Shown here: positions 10,119-17,655 of the stretch, in pieces | How positions within the stretch are numbered: the first letter of the stretch is position 1 | Layout: the number at the start of each line of letters is the position of its first letter | Notes under the pieces: model-generated | Databases searched by the model: none | Told to the model about the DNA's origin: nothing | The model's input: only the letters and a program-made list of their open reading frames with translations | Source: an uncultured Collinsella sp. | GTDB lineage: Bacteria > Actinomycetota > Coriobacteriia > Coriobacteriales > Coriobacteriaceae | DNA length: 64,000 nucleotides | Assembly (NCBI GenBank): GCA_900540905.1 | Contig: UQHR01000001.1 | Coordinates: 62,001-126,000, forward strand | Direction of reading: 5' to 3' | Program-made: the position numbers and the translations under genes

Positions 10119-10745
10119 ATGGCAAAGTTTGAAGTAAAGAACAGCGAGGGCAAGAAGGTCGCCGAGGCCGAGCTCGCCGCTGAGGTGTACGGCATCGAGC
10201 CGAACATCCACGTTATGCACCACATCGTCAAGTGCCAGATGGCCTCTTGGCGTCAGGGCACCCAGTCTGCTAAGGGTCGCTCTGAGGTTTCCGGTGGCGG
10301 CAAGAAGCCTTGGCGTCAGAAGGGCACCGGCCGTGCCCGCCAGGGTTCCATCCGTGCTGCCCAGTGGCGTCACGGTGGCGTTGTCTTCGCCCCCAAGCCC
10401 CGTTCCTACGCTAAGCGTATGAACAACAAGGAGGTCAAGCTGGCTATGCGCTCCGCGCTGTCCGCCAAGCTGGCCGATGGCGAGCTCGTGCTCGTCGACG
10501 ACTACGGCTTCGAGAAGCCTTCCACCAAGGCTGCCGTCGCCATGCTCAAGGCTCTCGGTCTTGAGGGCAAGCGTCTGACCATCATCGTTCGCGATGAGGA
10601 CGTCAACGCCTACCTGTCGTTCCGCAACATTCCCAAGACGTTCATCATCACCGCTGACGAGGCCAACACCTACGATCTCGTCAACAACAACGCTGTGCTG
10701 ATGCCCGCCGACATCGCCGCTCACTTCGGGGAGGTGCTTGCATAA
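10119..10745 (+). CDS. rplD: 50S ribosomal protein L4
   Basis: Early 23S rRNA-binding assembly protein lining the exit tunnel. 208 aa. It contains the tunnel-loop stretch GGGKKPWRQKGTGRARQGS and RSYAKRMNNKEVKLAMRSAL. AAGGAGAAC precedes ATG 10119. In E. coli, L4 represses the S10 operon through the leader RNA; whether the structure at 9380-9431 plays that part here is unknown. The stop codon is directly followed by the rplW start. Confidence 0.97.
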   Translation: MAKFEVKNSEGKKVAEAELAAEVYGIEPNIHVMHHIVKCQMASWRQGTQSAKGRSEVSGGGKKPWRQKGTGRARQGSIRAAQWRHGGVVFAPKPRSYAKRMNNKEVKLAMRSALSAKLADGELVLVDDYGFEKPSTKAAVAMLKALGLEGKRLTIIVRDEDVNAYLSFRNIPKTFIITADEANTYDLVNNNAVLMPADIAAHFGEVLA

Positions 10746-11033
10746 ATGACCGCCCACGAGATCATCATCCGTCCGATCGTGTCCGAGCGTTCCTTCTCCG
10801 GCATGGAGCTGAACAAGTACACGTTCGAGGTCGCCAAGGATGCTAACAAGTATCAGATCAAGGACGCTGTCGAGGAGATCTTCGGCGTCAAGGTCGTTCG
10901 CGTGAACACCCTGACGGTCAAGCCCAAGACCAAGCGCGTGCGCTATGTCGCCGGCAAGACCCGTTCTTGGAAGAAGGCCATCGTCACGCTGGCCGAGGGC
11001 GACACCATCGAGGTCTTTGGCAACCAGGCCTAA
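10746..11033 (+). CDS. rplW: 50S ribosomal protein L23
   Basis: 95 aa, standard length. L23 sits at the tunnel exit and docks trigger factor and SRP. It begins MTAHEIIIRPIVSERS and has the conserved VKVVRVNTLTVKPKTKRVR extension. ATG 10746 follows the rplD stop with no gap, and its ribosome-binding site GGGGAGGTG is inside rplD, so translation is probably coupled. A hairpin and a promoter-like element follow before rplB. Confidence 0.97.
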   Translation: MTAHEIIIRPIVSERSFSGMELNKYTFEVAKDANKYQIKDAVEEIFGVKVVRVNTLTVKPKTKRVRYVAGKTRSWKKAIVTLAEGDTIEVFGNQA

Positions 11034-11051
11034 GACTCGCTGCTGTTGAGT

Positions 11052-11094
11052 GAGCTCATGCCTCCCAAATAGGGGAGGCGAGAGCTCAAGGTTT
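11052..11094 (+). other. Hairpin between rplW and rplB (possible attenuator)
   Basis: GAGCTC (11052-11057) pairs with GAGCTC (11082-11087), and CCTCCC (11061-11066) with GGGAGG (11072-11077); AAGGTTTT follows, a weak T-tract. It could act as a partial terminator within the operon, upstream of the element at 11109-11132. Confidence 0.4.
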
Positions 11095-11108
11095 TGGGCG
11101 TATAAAAT

Positions 11109-11132
11109 GGACACGCCCGGAACCGTGTATAC
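11109..11132 (+). promoter_or_regulatory. Second copy of the rplC promoter-like element, before rplB
   Basis: The 24 nt here match 9244-9267 at 21 positions, including CCGTGTATAC at the end. It lies 80 bp before rplB, in a 179-bp gap that is unusually long for this operon. It may be an internal promoter restarting transcription after the hairpin at 11052-11094. Confidence 0.4.
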
Positions 11133-11212
11133 GTCCGGTGTCATCGCACCCGAGGCAGAACCTCGAATCCCTGTCTGCGATGGCTAACGGATTCCTATTG
11201 AAAGGGATTGTA

Positions 11213-12043
11213 ATGGCTGTAAAGCACCTTAAGCCGACCTCCGCTGGTAGGCGTTGGCAGACGATCTCCGATTTCTCCGAGATCACCTGCACCAAGCCCG
11301 AGAAGTCTCTTCTCGAGCCCCTGCCCAAGAAGGCCGGTCGTAACAACAACGGCCGCATCACCACCCGCCACCAGGGCGGCGGCGTGAAGCGTCGTTACCG
11401 CGTGATCGACTTCAAGCGCAACAAGGACGGCGTGCCCGCCAAGGTTGCCACGATCGAGTACGATCCGAACCGTTCCGCTCGCATCGCTCTGCTGCACTAC
11501 GCTGACGGTGAGAAGCGCTACATCCTGGCCCCCAAGGGCCTCGAGGTCGGTCAGACCATCATGTCCGGTTCTGACGCCGACATCAAGCCGGGCAACGCTC
11601 TGCCCCTCGCCGACATTCCCGTCGGTACGCTCATCCACGCCGTCGAGTTCCAGCCGGGCAAGGGCGCTGCTATCGCCCGTTCCGCCGGTAACTCCTGCCA
11701 GCTGATGGGTAAGGAGGGCAAGTACGCTATCGTCCGTATGCCTTCCTCCGAGATGCGTCGCATCCTCGTTACCTGCCGCGCCACCGTCGGTGAGGTCGGC
11801 AACGCCGATCACTCCAACATCGTCATCGGCAAGGCCGGCCGTAAGCGTCACATGAACGTGCGCCCGACCGTCCGCGGTACCGTCATGAACCCTGTCGACC
11901 ACCCGCACGGCGGTGGCGAGGGCAAGAACCACACCTCTGGTCGTCCCTCCGTTACCCCCTGGGGTAAGCCGACGAAGGGCCTTCGTACGCGCAAGAAGAA
12001 GAAGGTCTCGAACCAGCACATCATTCGTCGCCGTAAGAAGTAA
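11213..12043 (+). CDS. rplB: 50S ribosomal protein L2
   Basis: Large-subunit protein needed for subunit joining and peptidyl transferase function. 276 aa from ATG 11213 (GAAAGGGA upstream); an open frame further upstream to 11138 does not resemble L2. It begins [16 protein letters not shown] and carries the C-terminal [16 protein letters not shown] signature with the universally conserved histidine. Ends with a basic [19 protein letters not shown] tail. Codon bias is strong, as for neighbouring ribosomal genes. Confidence 0.98.
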   Translation: MAVKHLKPTSAGRRWQTISDFSEITCTKPEKSLLEPLPKKAGRNNNGRITTRHQGGGVKRRYRVIDFKRNKDGVPAKVATIEYDPNRSARIALLHYADGEKRYILAPKGLEVGQTIMSGSDADIKPGNALPLADIPVGTLIHAVEFQPGKGAAIARSAGNSCQLMGKEGKYAIVRMPSSEMRRILVTCRATVGEVGNADHSNIVIGKAGRKRHMNVRPTVRGTVMNPVDHPHGGGEGKNHTSGRPSVTPWGKPTKGLRTRKKKKVSNQHIIRRRKK

Positions 12044-12075
12044 TTTCGGATACCGAGTTTTAGGAGAAAGCACTT

Positions 12076-12336
12076 ATGAGCAGAAGTCTCAAAAAGGGCC
12101 CGTTCGTGGAGACTCGCCTTCTCTCGCGTATCACCGCGATGAACGAGGCTGGCAAGAAGGACGTCGTGAAGACCTGGTCCCGCGCGTCCACCATCTTCCC
12201 CGAGATGGTTGGTCACACCATCGCCGTCCACGACGGCCGCAAGCATGTGCCCGTGTATGTTACCGAGTCCATGGTTGGTCACAAGCTCGGCGAGTTCGCG
12301 CCGACTCGTACGTTCCGTGGCCACAAGGCCAAATAG
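12076..12336 (+). CDS. rpsS: 30S ribosomal protein S19
   Basis: 86 aa, normal length. It begins [16 protein letters not shown] and has the family signature around [23 protein letters not shown] (here VTESMVGHK). S19 contacts the A-site finger of the 50S and S13 in the small-subunit head. Ribosome-binding site AGGAGAAAG. It lies 32 bp after rplB and 14 bp before rplV in the usual order. Confidence 0.97.
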   Translation: MSRSLKKGPFVETRLLSRITAMNEAGKKDVVKTWSRASTIFPEMVGHTIAVHDGRKHVPVYVTESMVGHKLGEFAPTRTFRGHKAK

Positions 12337-12350
12337 GGGGTTAACCGTAA

Positions 12351-12722
12351 ATGGCAACTAAGTCTATTGAAACTGAGGCCACCGAGGTTCGCGCCGTCGC
12401 TAAGTACGTGCGTGTTTCCCCCAGCAAGGCCCGCCTGGTGGTCGATCTGATCCGCCGCAAGCCTGTCGCTCAGGCCTTCGACATCCTCCACTTCTGCGAC
12501 CGCGCCGTCGCCGTGGATGTCGAGAAGGTTCTCCGTTCCGCCGTTGCGAACGCCGAGAACAACAACGGTCTGCGTGCCGACAACCTGGTTGTCGCCGCCG
12601 CCTATGTTGACGAGGGTCCGACGCTTAAGCGCATCCGTCCCCGCGCCAAGGGTTCCGCTTCTCGCATTCTGAAGCGTACTTCCCACATCACCGTCGTCGT
12701 TGCTCCTCGAAAGGAGGCGTAA
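12351..12722 (+). CDS. rplV: 50S ribosomal protein L22
   Basis: 123 aa. L22 lines the exit tunnel through its beta-hairpin. Family sequence is evident in [32 protein letters not shown] and [17 protein letters not shown]. The N-terminus ([15 protein letters not shown]) is about ten residues longer than in E. coli. The AAAGGAGG ribosome-binding site for rpsC lies inside its last codons. Confidence 0.97.
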   Translation: MATKSIETEATEVRAVAKYVRVSPSKARLVVDLIRRKPVAQAFDILHFCDRAVAVDVEKVLRSAVANAENNNGLRADNLVVAAAYVDEGPTLKRIRPRAKGSASRILKRTSHITVVVAPRKEA

Positions 12723-12728
12723 AGCTGT

Positions 12729-13438
12729 ATGGGTCAGAAAGTCTACCCCACCGGCTTCCGTCTTGGCATCACCGAGAACTGGCGCTCCCGCTGGTTCGCA
12801 GAGAAGGATTACGCTAAGACCCTCGGTAACGATCTCGAGATCCGCAAGTACCTCGAGAAGCGTCTTTCCCGCGCAGCTGTCTCCCGCGTCGAGATCGAGC
12901 GCGCTGGCGACAAGGTGAAGGTCATCATCCTCACCGCTCGCCCCGGCGTTGTCATCGGTAAGAAGGGTGCCGAGATCGATACCCTCCGCACCGAGCTCGA
13001 GAAGGTCGCTGGCGTCTCCAAGGGCCAGCTCTCCGTCGACGTTGTCGAGATCAAGCGCCCCGAGCTCGACGCCAACCTCGTTGCTCAGTCTATTGCCGAG
13101 CAGCTCGAGGGCCGCGTTGCCTTCCGTCGCGCTATGCGCAAGGCTGTCCAGTCCGCCCGCAAGGCCGGCGCTAAGGGCATCCGTATCCAGTGCTCCGGTC
13201 GTCTCGGCGGTGCCGAGATGGGTCGTCGTGAGTGGTACCGTGAGGGTCGCGTGCCTCTGCACACCCTCCGTGCCAAGATCGACTACGGCACGGCTGTCGC
13301 CAGCACCACCATGGGCGCTTGCGGCGTGAAGGTCTGGATCTACCTGGGCGAGAAGCTCCCGGGCCAGCCTGTTCCCAACCCTGCACTCGAGGGCTCTTCC
13401 CGTCCTCGTCGTCGTAACTCCGAGAGGAGGGGTCAGTA

Positions 13439-13439
<1 letters not shown>
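12729..13439 (+). CDS. rpsC: 30S ribosomal protein S3
   Basis: 236 aa. S3 forms the mRNA entry channel. It begins [14 protein letters not shown], has the KH-domain loop [11 protein letters not shown], and ends with a C-terminal beta domain containing [26 protein letters not shown]. The tail after residue ~215 is Arg-rich. Its stop codon overlaps the first base of the rplP GTG start, suggesting coupling. Confidence 0.97.
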
Positions 13440-13941
<502 letters not shown>

Positions 13942-13942
<1 letters not shown>

Positions 13943-14157
13943 TGAAGCCCGCAGAGATTCGTGAGCTCTCGGACGCTCAGCTCGTTGAGAAGCTGAAGGA
14001 AATGCGCGCCGAGCTCTTTAACCTTCGTTTCCAGATGGCCACCAGCCAGCTGGACAACACCGCTCGCGTCAACACCGTGAAGAAGGACATCGCTCGCGTC
14101 CTCACGGAGCAGCGCGCCCGCGAGATCGCAGCGGAGAAGTCCGCTGTCGCCGAGTAG
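13942..14157 (+). CDS. rpmC: 50S ribosomal protein L29
   Basis: 71 aa, two-helix protein at the tunnel exit. It begins MKPAEIRELSDAQLVEKLKEM and contains LFNLRFQMATSQLDNTARV, the L29 signature. The ATG overlaps the rplP stop by one base (TAATG). A short Ala/Glu tail follows the core. Next gene is rpsQ, 16 bp on. Confidence 0.96.
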
Positions 14158-14173
14158 GACCTAAGGAGAGAAC

Positions 14174-14434
14174 ATGACTGATTCGCGTAACTCGCGTAAG
14201 GTCCGTACGGGTGTCGTTACCTCCGTCTCCGGTGCCAAGACCATCGTTGTCACCATCACCGAGCGCAAGCGTCACCCCAAGTACGGCAAGATGATGACCA
14301 GCTCCAAGAAGCTGCACGCTCACGACGAGGAGTGCACGGCTGGCGTGGGCGACACCGTCCGCGTTATGGAGACCCGTCCTATGTCCAAGATGAAGCGTTG
14401 GCGCCTCATCGAGGTCGTCGAGCGCGCTAAATAA
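14174..14434 (+). CDS. rpsQ: 30S ribosomal protein S17
   Basis: 86 aa OB-fold protein that binds 16S rRNA early in assembly. Family features: RKVRTGVVTSVSGAKTIVVTI, RHPKYGKMM and HDEECTAGVGDTVRVMETRPMSK. Ribosome-binding site AAGGAGAGAAC before ATG 14174. It is the last gene before a 118-bp gap that contains a folded leader for rplN, matching the S10/spc operon boundary in E. coli. Confidence 0.97.
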   Translation: MTDSRNSRKVRTGVVTSVSGAKTIVVTITERKRHPKYGKMMTSSKKLHAHDEECTAGVGDTVRVMETRPMSKMKRWRLIEVVERAK

Positions 14435-14461
14435 GCAGTCGCTCTTACGACTTGTACGTTT

Positions 14462-14527
14462 CCGAAGATGTGCGTATGCCTGGCTTGCATACCACAGGCC
14501 GCATAAAGGCTGCGCACCTCTCTTCGG
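14462..14527 (+). promoter_or_regulatory. Predicted three-way-junction RNA in front of rplN
   Basis: The gap holds an ordered set of stems: outer CCGAAGA (14462-14468)/TCTTCGG (14521-14527), then GTGCG (14470-14474)/CGCAC (14513-14517), then two side-by-side hairpins, TATGC (14475-14479)/GCATA (14487-14491) and GGCC (14497-14500)/GGCT (14508-14511, one G-U pair). It ends 25 nt before the rplN ATG. This looks like a cis-acting leader at the start of the spc part; no matching described RNA is known to me. Confidence 0.45.
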
Positions 14528-14552
14528 TTCTTAGTTCGGAGGAACATCTACC

Positions 14553-14921
14553 ATGATTCAGATGCAAACCATGCTGAACGTCGCCGACAACTCCGGCGCT
14601 CGCAAGATTCGCTGCATCAAGGTGCTTGGCGGTTCCAAGCGTCGTTATGCAGGCATCGGCGATGTGTTCATCGGTGCTGTCCAGGAGGCTACCCCTGGCG
14701 CCAACGTCAAGAAGAAGGACGTTGTCCGTTGCGTCGTCGTTCGCACCGTTAAGGAGATCCGCCGCAAGGATGGCTCCTACATTCGCTTTGATGAGAACGC
14801 CTGCGTTGTCATCAACAACGATGGTTCGCCCGTCGGCACCCGTATCTTCGGGCCCGTCGCTCGCGAGCTTCGTGACAAGAAGTACATGAAGATCGTCTCG
14901 CTCGCTCCCGAGACCCTGTAG
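14553..14921 (+). CDS. rplN: 50S ribosomal protein L14
   Basis: 122 aa, standard length. L14 lies at the subunit interface and binds L19. It begins [19 protein letters not shown] and contains the motif of the family around [45 protein letters not shown] precedes the ATG. It opens the spc-type part of the super-operon and is preceded by the structured leader 14462-14527. Confidence 0.98.
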   Translation: MIQMQTMLNVADNSGARKIRCIKVLGGSKRRYAGIGDVFIGAVQEATPGANVKKKDVVRCVVVRTVKEIRRKDGSYIRFDENACVVINNDGSPVGTRIFGPVARELRDKKYMKIVSLAPETL

Positions 14922-14934
14922 TTAGGGGAGATAT

Positions 14935-15240
14935 ATGTATATCAAGAAGGGCGATAAGGTCCAGGTTCTCTCTGGTAAGGATCGCGGCAAGCAGGGCGTT
15001 ATCCTGCGTGCTCTCCCCGCCGAGAACAAGGTCGTTGTCGAGGGCGTTTCGGTCGTCAAGAAGGCCGTCAAGCCCAACGCTGCCAACCAGCAGGGCGGCA
15101 TCGTTTCGCAGGAGGCTCCCATCGACGCCTCCAACGTCAATCTCGTCTGCCCCGAGTGTGGTAAGGTTACCCGCGTCGGTCACGAGAAGGACGGCAAGAA
15201 CAAGCTGCGCGTCTGCAAGAAGTGCGGCCACAAGTTCTAA
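14935..15240 (+). CDS. rplX: 50S ribosomal protein L24
   Basis: 101 aa. Assembly-initiator protein with a KOW motif ([20 protein letters not shown]). The C-terminal half carries four cysteines (CPEC ... CKKC, residues ~80-98), a zinc-ribbon-like addition found in some Gram-positive L24 proteins. GGGGAG precedes ATG 14935. A strong terminator follows immediately; the next gene in most bacteria, rplE, is not here but at 48498. Confidence 0.97.
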   Translation: MYIKKGDKVQVLSGKDRGKQGVILRALPAENKVVVEGVSVVKKAVKPNAANQQGGIVSQEAPIDASNVNLVCPECGKVTRVGHEKDGKNKLRVCKKCGHKF

Positions 15241-15266
15241 GCTGCCCGCAACACCAAGTTGCTAGC

Positions 15267-15304
15267 AAAGGCCCGGATGCCCCACGGCACCCGGGCCTTT
15301 TTCT
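15267..15304 (+). terminator. Rho-independent terminator after rplX
   Basis: AAAGGCCCGGATGCC and GGCACCCGGGCCTTT form a 15-bp stem with one mismatch, followed by a T-run. It separates the first half of the ribosomal operon from the 33-kb block. Confidence 0.92.
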
Positions 15305-15309
15305 ATCCC

Positions 15310-15338
15310 TACTCATTGGGGACAGACTTAAATGAGTA
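15310..15338. repeat. Short hairpin with TGGGGACAG loop (family B)
   Basis: Arms TACTCATT (15310-15317) and AATGAGTA (15331-15338) enclose GGGGACAGACTTA. The loop matches that of the hairpins at 17423-17459 and 19555-19591 read on the other strand, while the arms differ. A second small hairpin, TACCC/GGGTA, overlaps it at 15337-15351. Confidence 0.6.
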
Positions 15339-15351
15339 CCCTAACTGGGTA

Positions 15352-15570
15352 AGCATAAATGAGCGGGTCGTGCTGTATAAATTGCTTGTGTGCGCGTTTA
15401 TGCGCGTTAGATTGCGTTTAATTACGCACCTATGCGTATATATGCGCCGTTTACGGGGCAATAATGACCGTTTAGCGGTGAGATACGCAAAAACGCGCAC
15501 AGACGCGCGTGTTTGTGCGAATATAGAGCTGTCAGAAATGCAAGACGTTCTATGACACAGGAGACACATA
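15352..15570 (+). promoter_or_regulatory. Promoter/operator region of the oxidoreductase-DeoR-PTS genes
   Basis: 219 bp without a gene, marked by many TGCG/ACGC repeats: the inverted pair TGCGT (15413-15417)/ACGCA (15424-15428), and an ACGC series between about 15484 and 15520. Such repeats suit multiple binding sites for a local regulator, most simply the DeoR-type protein at 16654. TGTATAAA near 15375 is a possible -10. No transcription start can be fixed. Confidence 0.35.
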
Positions 15571-16650
15571 ATGGCAGATTCCAAGCAGGCTCCACTCGAC
15601 GCCGCGGCAGCCGCCAAAGCAGCATTTGCTTCGGTCCAGGACAAACCGTTCCCTAACGACATCTTTACGGCTCCCGAGCTCCGTTGGGCTGTGATCGGTT
15701 GCGGCGTAATTGCCAACCAGATGGCTCAGTCCCTTGCCCTGGCCGGCCGCAAGCTTACGGGCGTTGCCAACCGCACGCTCACCAAGGCTCAGACTTTTGC
15801 CGACCAGTACGGCGTCGAGAAGGTCTATGACACGGTTGAGGATCTCTACGCCGATCCTGACATCGACGCCGTCTACATCACCACCCCGCACAACACCCAT
15901 ATCACCTATCTGCGCGCCGCCCTGGCGGCCGGCAAGCACGTTCTCTGCGAGAAGGCCATCACGCTCAACTCCGCCGAGCTCGAAGAGGCCCGCGCCATTG
16001 CCGCCGAACACAACGTGGTTCTTATGGACGCTACCACGGTGCTCCACATGCCCTTGTATCAAGAGCTGCGCCGCCGCATGGATGCCGGCGAGTTTGGCCG
16101 CATGAACCTCGCTCAGCTCAACTTTGGTAGCTACAAGGAGTACGGCGACCTGACCAACCGTTTCTACAATCGCAACCTCGCCGGCGGTGCCATGCTCGAT
16201 ATTGGCGTATACGCCCTGTCCGTCATGCGCCTGTTTATGGCGAGCCAGCCCGTCGAGGTCGTGTCTCTGGGTAACACCTGCAAGACCGGCGTGGACGTTG
16301 CAGGCGGCATCGTCTGCCGTAATGCCGAACAGCAGCTGGGCGTGGTGAGCCTCACGCTCCACTCCAAGCAGCCCAAGCGTTCGGTCATTAGCTTCGACAA
16401 GTGCTATATCGAGGTCAACGAGTATCCGCGCGCCGACCATGCGACCATCGTGTGGACTGCGGACGGTCGCCGTGAGGAGGTCCACGCTGGCACCGAGGCT
16501 TATGCCCTGTGCTACGAGATGGCTGACCTCGAGCAGGCCGTCGCCGGCGACGATTCCAAGCGTGAGCTTCTGGATTATGCTTCTGATGTGATGGAGCTCA
16601 TGACCAAGCTCCGCGCCGATTGGGGAGTCGTCTACCCCGAGGAGGAGTAA
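15571..16650 (+). CDS. Gfo/Idh/MocA-family NAD(P)-dependent oxidoreductase
   Basis: 359 aa, cytosolic sugar or polyol dehydrogenase type. After a ~35-residue N-terminal lead comes a Rossmann domain with WAVIGCGVIANQMA, then the cofactor/substrate motif CEKAI (usually EKP; here EKA). The C-terminal alpha/beta domain contains GGAMLDIGVYALSVMRLF, typical of the dihydrodiol dehydrogenase/glucose-fructose oxidoreductase branch. It lies 3 bp before the DeoR gene and upstream of the fructose PTS, so a role with a sugar or sugar derivative is likely; the substrate is unknown. Confidence 0.85.
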   Translation: MADSKQAPLDAAAAAKAAFASVQDKPFPNDIFTAPELRWAVIGCGVIANQMAQSLALAGRKLTGVANRTLTKAQTFADQYGVEKVYDTVEDLYADPDIDAVYITTPHNTHITYLRAALAAGKHVLCEKAITLNSAELEEARAIAAEHNVVLMDATTVLHMPLYQELRRRMDAGEFGRMNLAQLNFGSYKEYGDLTNRFYNRNLAGGAMLDIGVYALSVMRLFMASQPVEVVSLGNTCKTGVDVAGGIVCRNAEQQLGVVSLTLHSKQPKRSVISFDKCYIEVNEYPRADHATIVWTADGRREEVHAGTEAYALCYEMADLEQAVAGDDSKRELLDYASDVMELMTKLRADWGVVYPEEE

Positions 16651-16653
16651 GCG

Positions 16654-17400
16654 ATGCTTGCGGAAGATAGGCTCAATGCGATCGTGTCGATGGTGCAGCA
16701 GGCCGGCTCGGTTACCGTGCCGGAACTTGCCGAGGCCCTGGGCGTGACGGCCTCTACCATTCGACGCGACCTACAGACGCTCGACCGAGCGCACCGCATC
16801 GCCAAGGTGCACGGTGGCGCGACAAGTCTTGAGCGCGCGCACGTGACGCGCGACCTAACGATCAGTGAGCGCAGTGATCTCCATAACGACGACAAGGAGC
16901 GTATCTGCGCCCGCGCCGCAGCGCTCGTGGAGCCCGAGAGCTTTGTGTACATCGATTCGGGTTCGACAACGCTCAGACTCATCGAGCATCTTCCGCATCT
17001 CGAATCGGTCACCTATGTGACTGATTCCGTGCTCCATGCTCAGCATCTCGCTGTGCGCGGCATGCGCACCGTGGTGCTGGGCGGCGAGCTTAAACCCGAG
17101 ACCGAGGCGCTCGTTGGCCCCGATGCTCTGGCAACCCTAGACCGCTACAACTTTAACTGCGGCTTTTGGGGTTCTAACGGCATTGCCGCCGAGCAGGGCT
17201 TTACGACGCCCGATATCGAGGAAGCGCAGGTCAAGCGTATCTCGATGCGCCATACAGCCAAACGCTTCGTAATCTCGGACGCCAGTAAGTTTGGCATGGT
17301 GGCTCCCGTAAAATTCGCGGACTTCCGCGACGCAACGATTATTACCGCGGGCGAGGTGCCAGCCAAGTACCAGTCGATAGACAACGTCATCACGGTCTAG
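16654..17400 (+). CDS. DeoR-family transcriptional regulator
   Basis: 248 aa. N-terminal winged helix-turn-helix (residues 1-~57: EDRLNAIVSMVQQAGSVTVPELAEALGVTASTIRRDL), followed by a DeoR C-terminal sensor domain (KERICARAAALVEPESFVYIDSGSTT ... GFTTPDIEEAQVKR) that binds phosphorylated sugars. GAGGAGGAG precedes ATG 16654 inside the end of the oxidoreductase gene. Position between the oxidoreductase and a fructose-type PTS suggests it responds to a phosphosugar such as fructose 1-phosphate and controls these genes and itself. Confidence 0.9.
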   Translation: MLAEDRLNAIVSMVQQAGSVTVPELAEALGVTASTIRRDLQTLDRAHRIAKVHGGATSLERAHVTRDLTISERSDLHNDDKERICARAAALVEPESFVYIDSGSTTLRLIEHLPHLESVTYVTDSVLHAQHLAVRGMRTVVLGGELKPETEALVGPDALATLDRYNFNCGFWGSNGIAAEQGFTTPDIEEAQVKRISMRHTAKRFVISDASKFGMVAPVKFADFRDATIITAGEVPAKYQSIDNVITV

Positions 17401-17422
17401 CGACAGGGCGAAGTAAGGCCAA

Positions 17423-17459
17423 AACCACCACAAAGGTGCCTGTCCCCATTGTGGTGGTT
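17423..17459. repeat. Hairpin with TGGGGACAG loop (family B, copy 2)
   Basis: Arms AACCACCACAA (17423-17433) and TTGTGGTGGTT (17449-17459) enclose AGGTGCCTGTCCCCA. The 39 bp 17421-17459 recur exactly at 19553-19591, so the two copies bracket the PTS gene. Confidence 0.8.
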
Positions 17460-17460
17460 C

Positions 17461-17534
17461 CGATGGCCCCGTCGGGCATGATTTCCCAGTACCCCTGTTT
17501 CCATACGACGTGATCATGCCCGCCGGGGCCATCG
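17461..17534. repeat. 22-bp inverted repeat in the PTS leader
   Basis: 17461-17482 and 17513-17534 are complementary at 21 of 22 positions, with a 30-nt loop. A further small hairpin, AGCGCC/GGCGCT, lies at 17553-17572. This stack fills the 255-bp gap between the regulator and the PTS gene and could be a leader structure or a mobile hairpin. Confidence 0.7.
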
Positions 17535-17655
17535 TATAGATATCGCTTAAAAGCGCCGTCACTTCGGCGCTATCAATCACTCAAACACAAGGTAATACGC
17601 AGGTTGTGACCCTTAGAAGGGGAGGGCTGGGCCTGCTTGTGCAAAAGGAGGAAAC

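Noticed and set aside
15259..15555. 98-aa open frame after rplX
   Set aside because: Runs through the terminator and the hairpin at 15310, with poor codon use and no ribosome-binding site.
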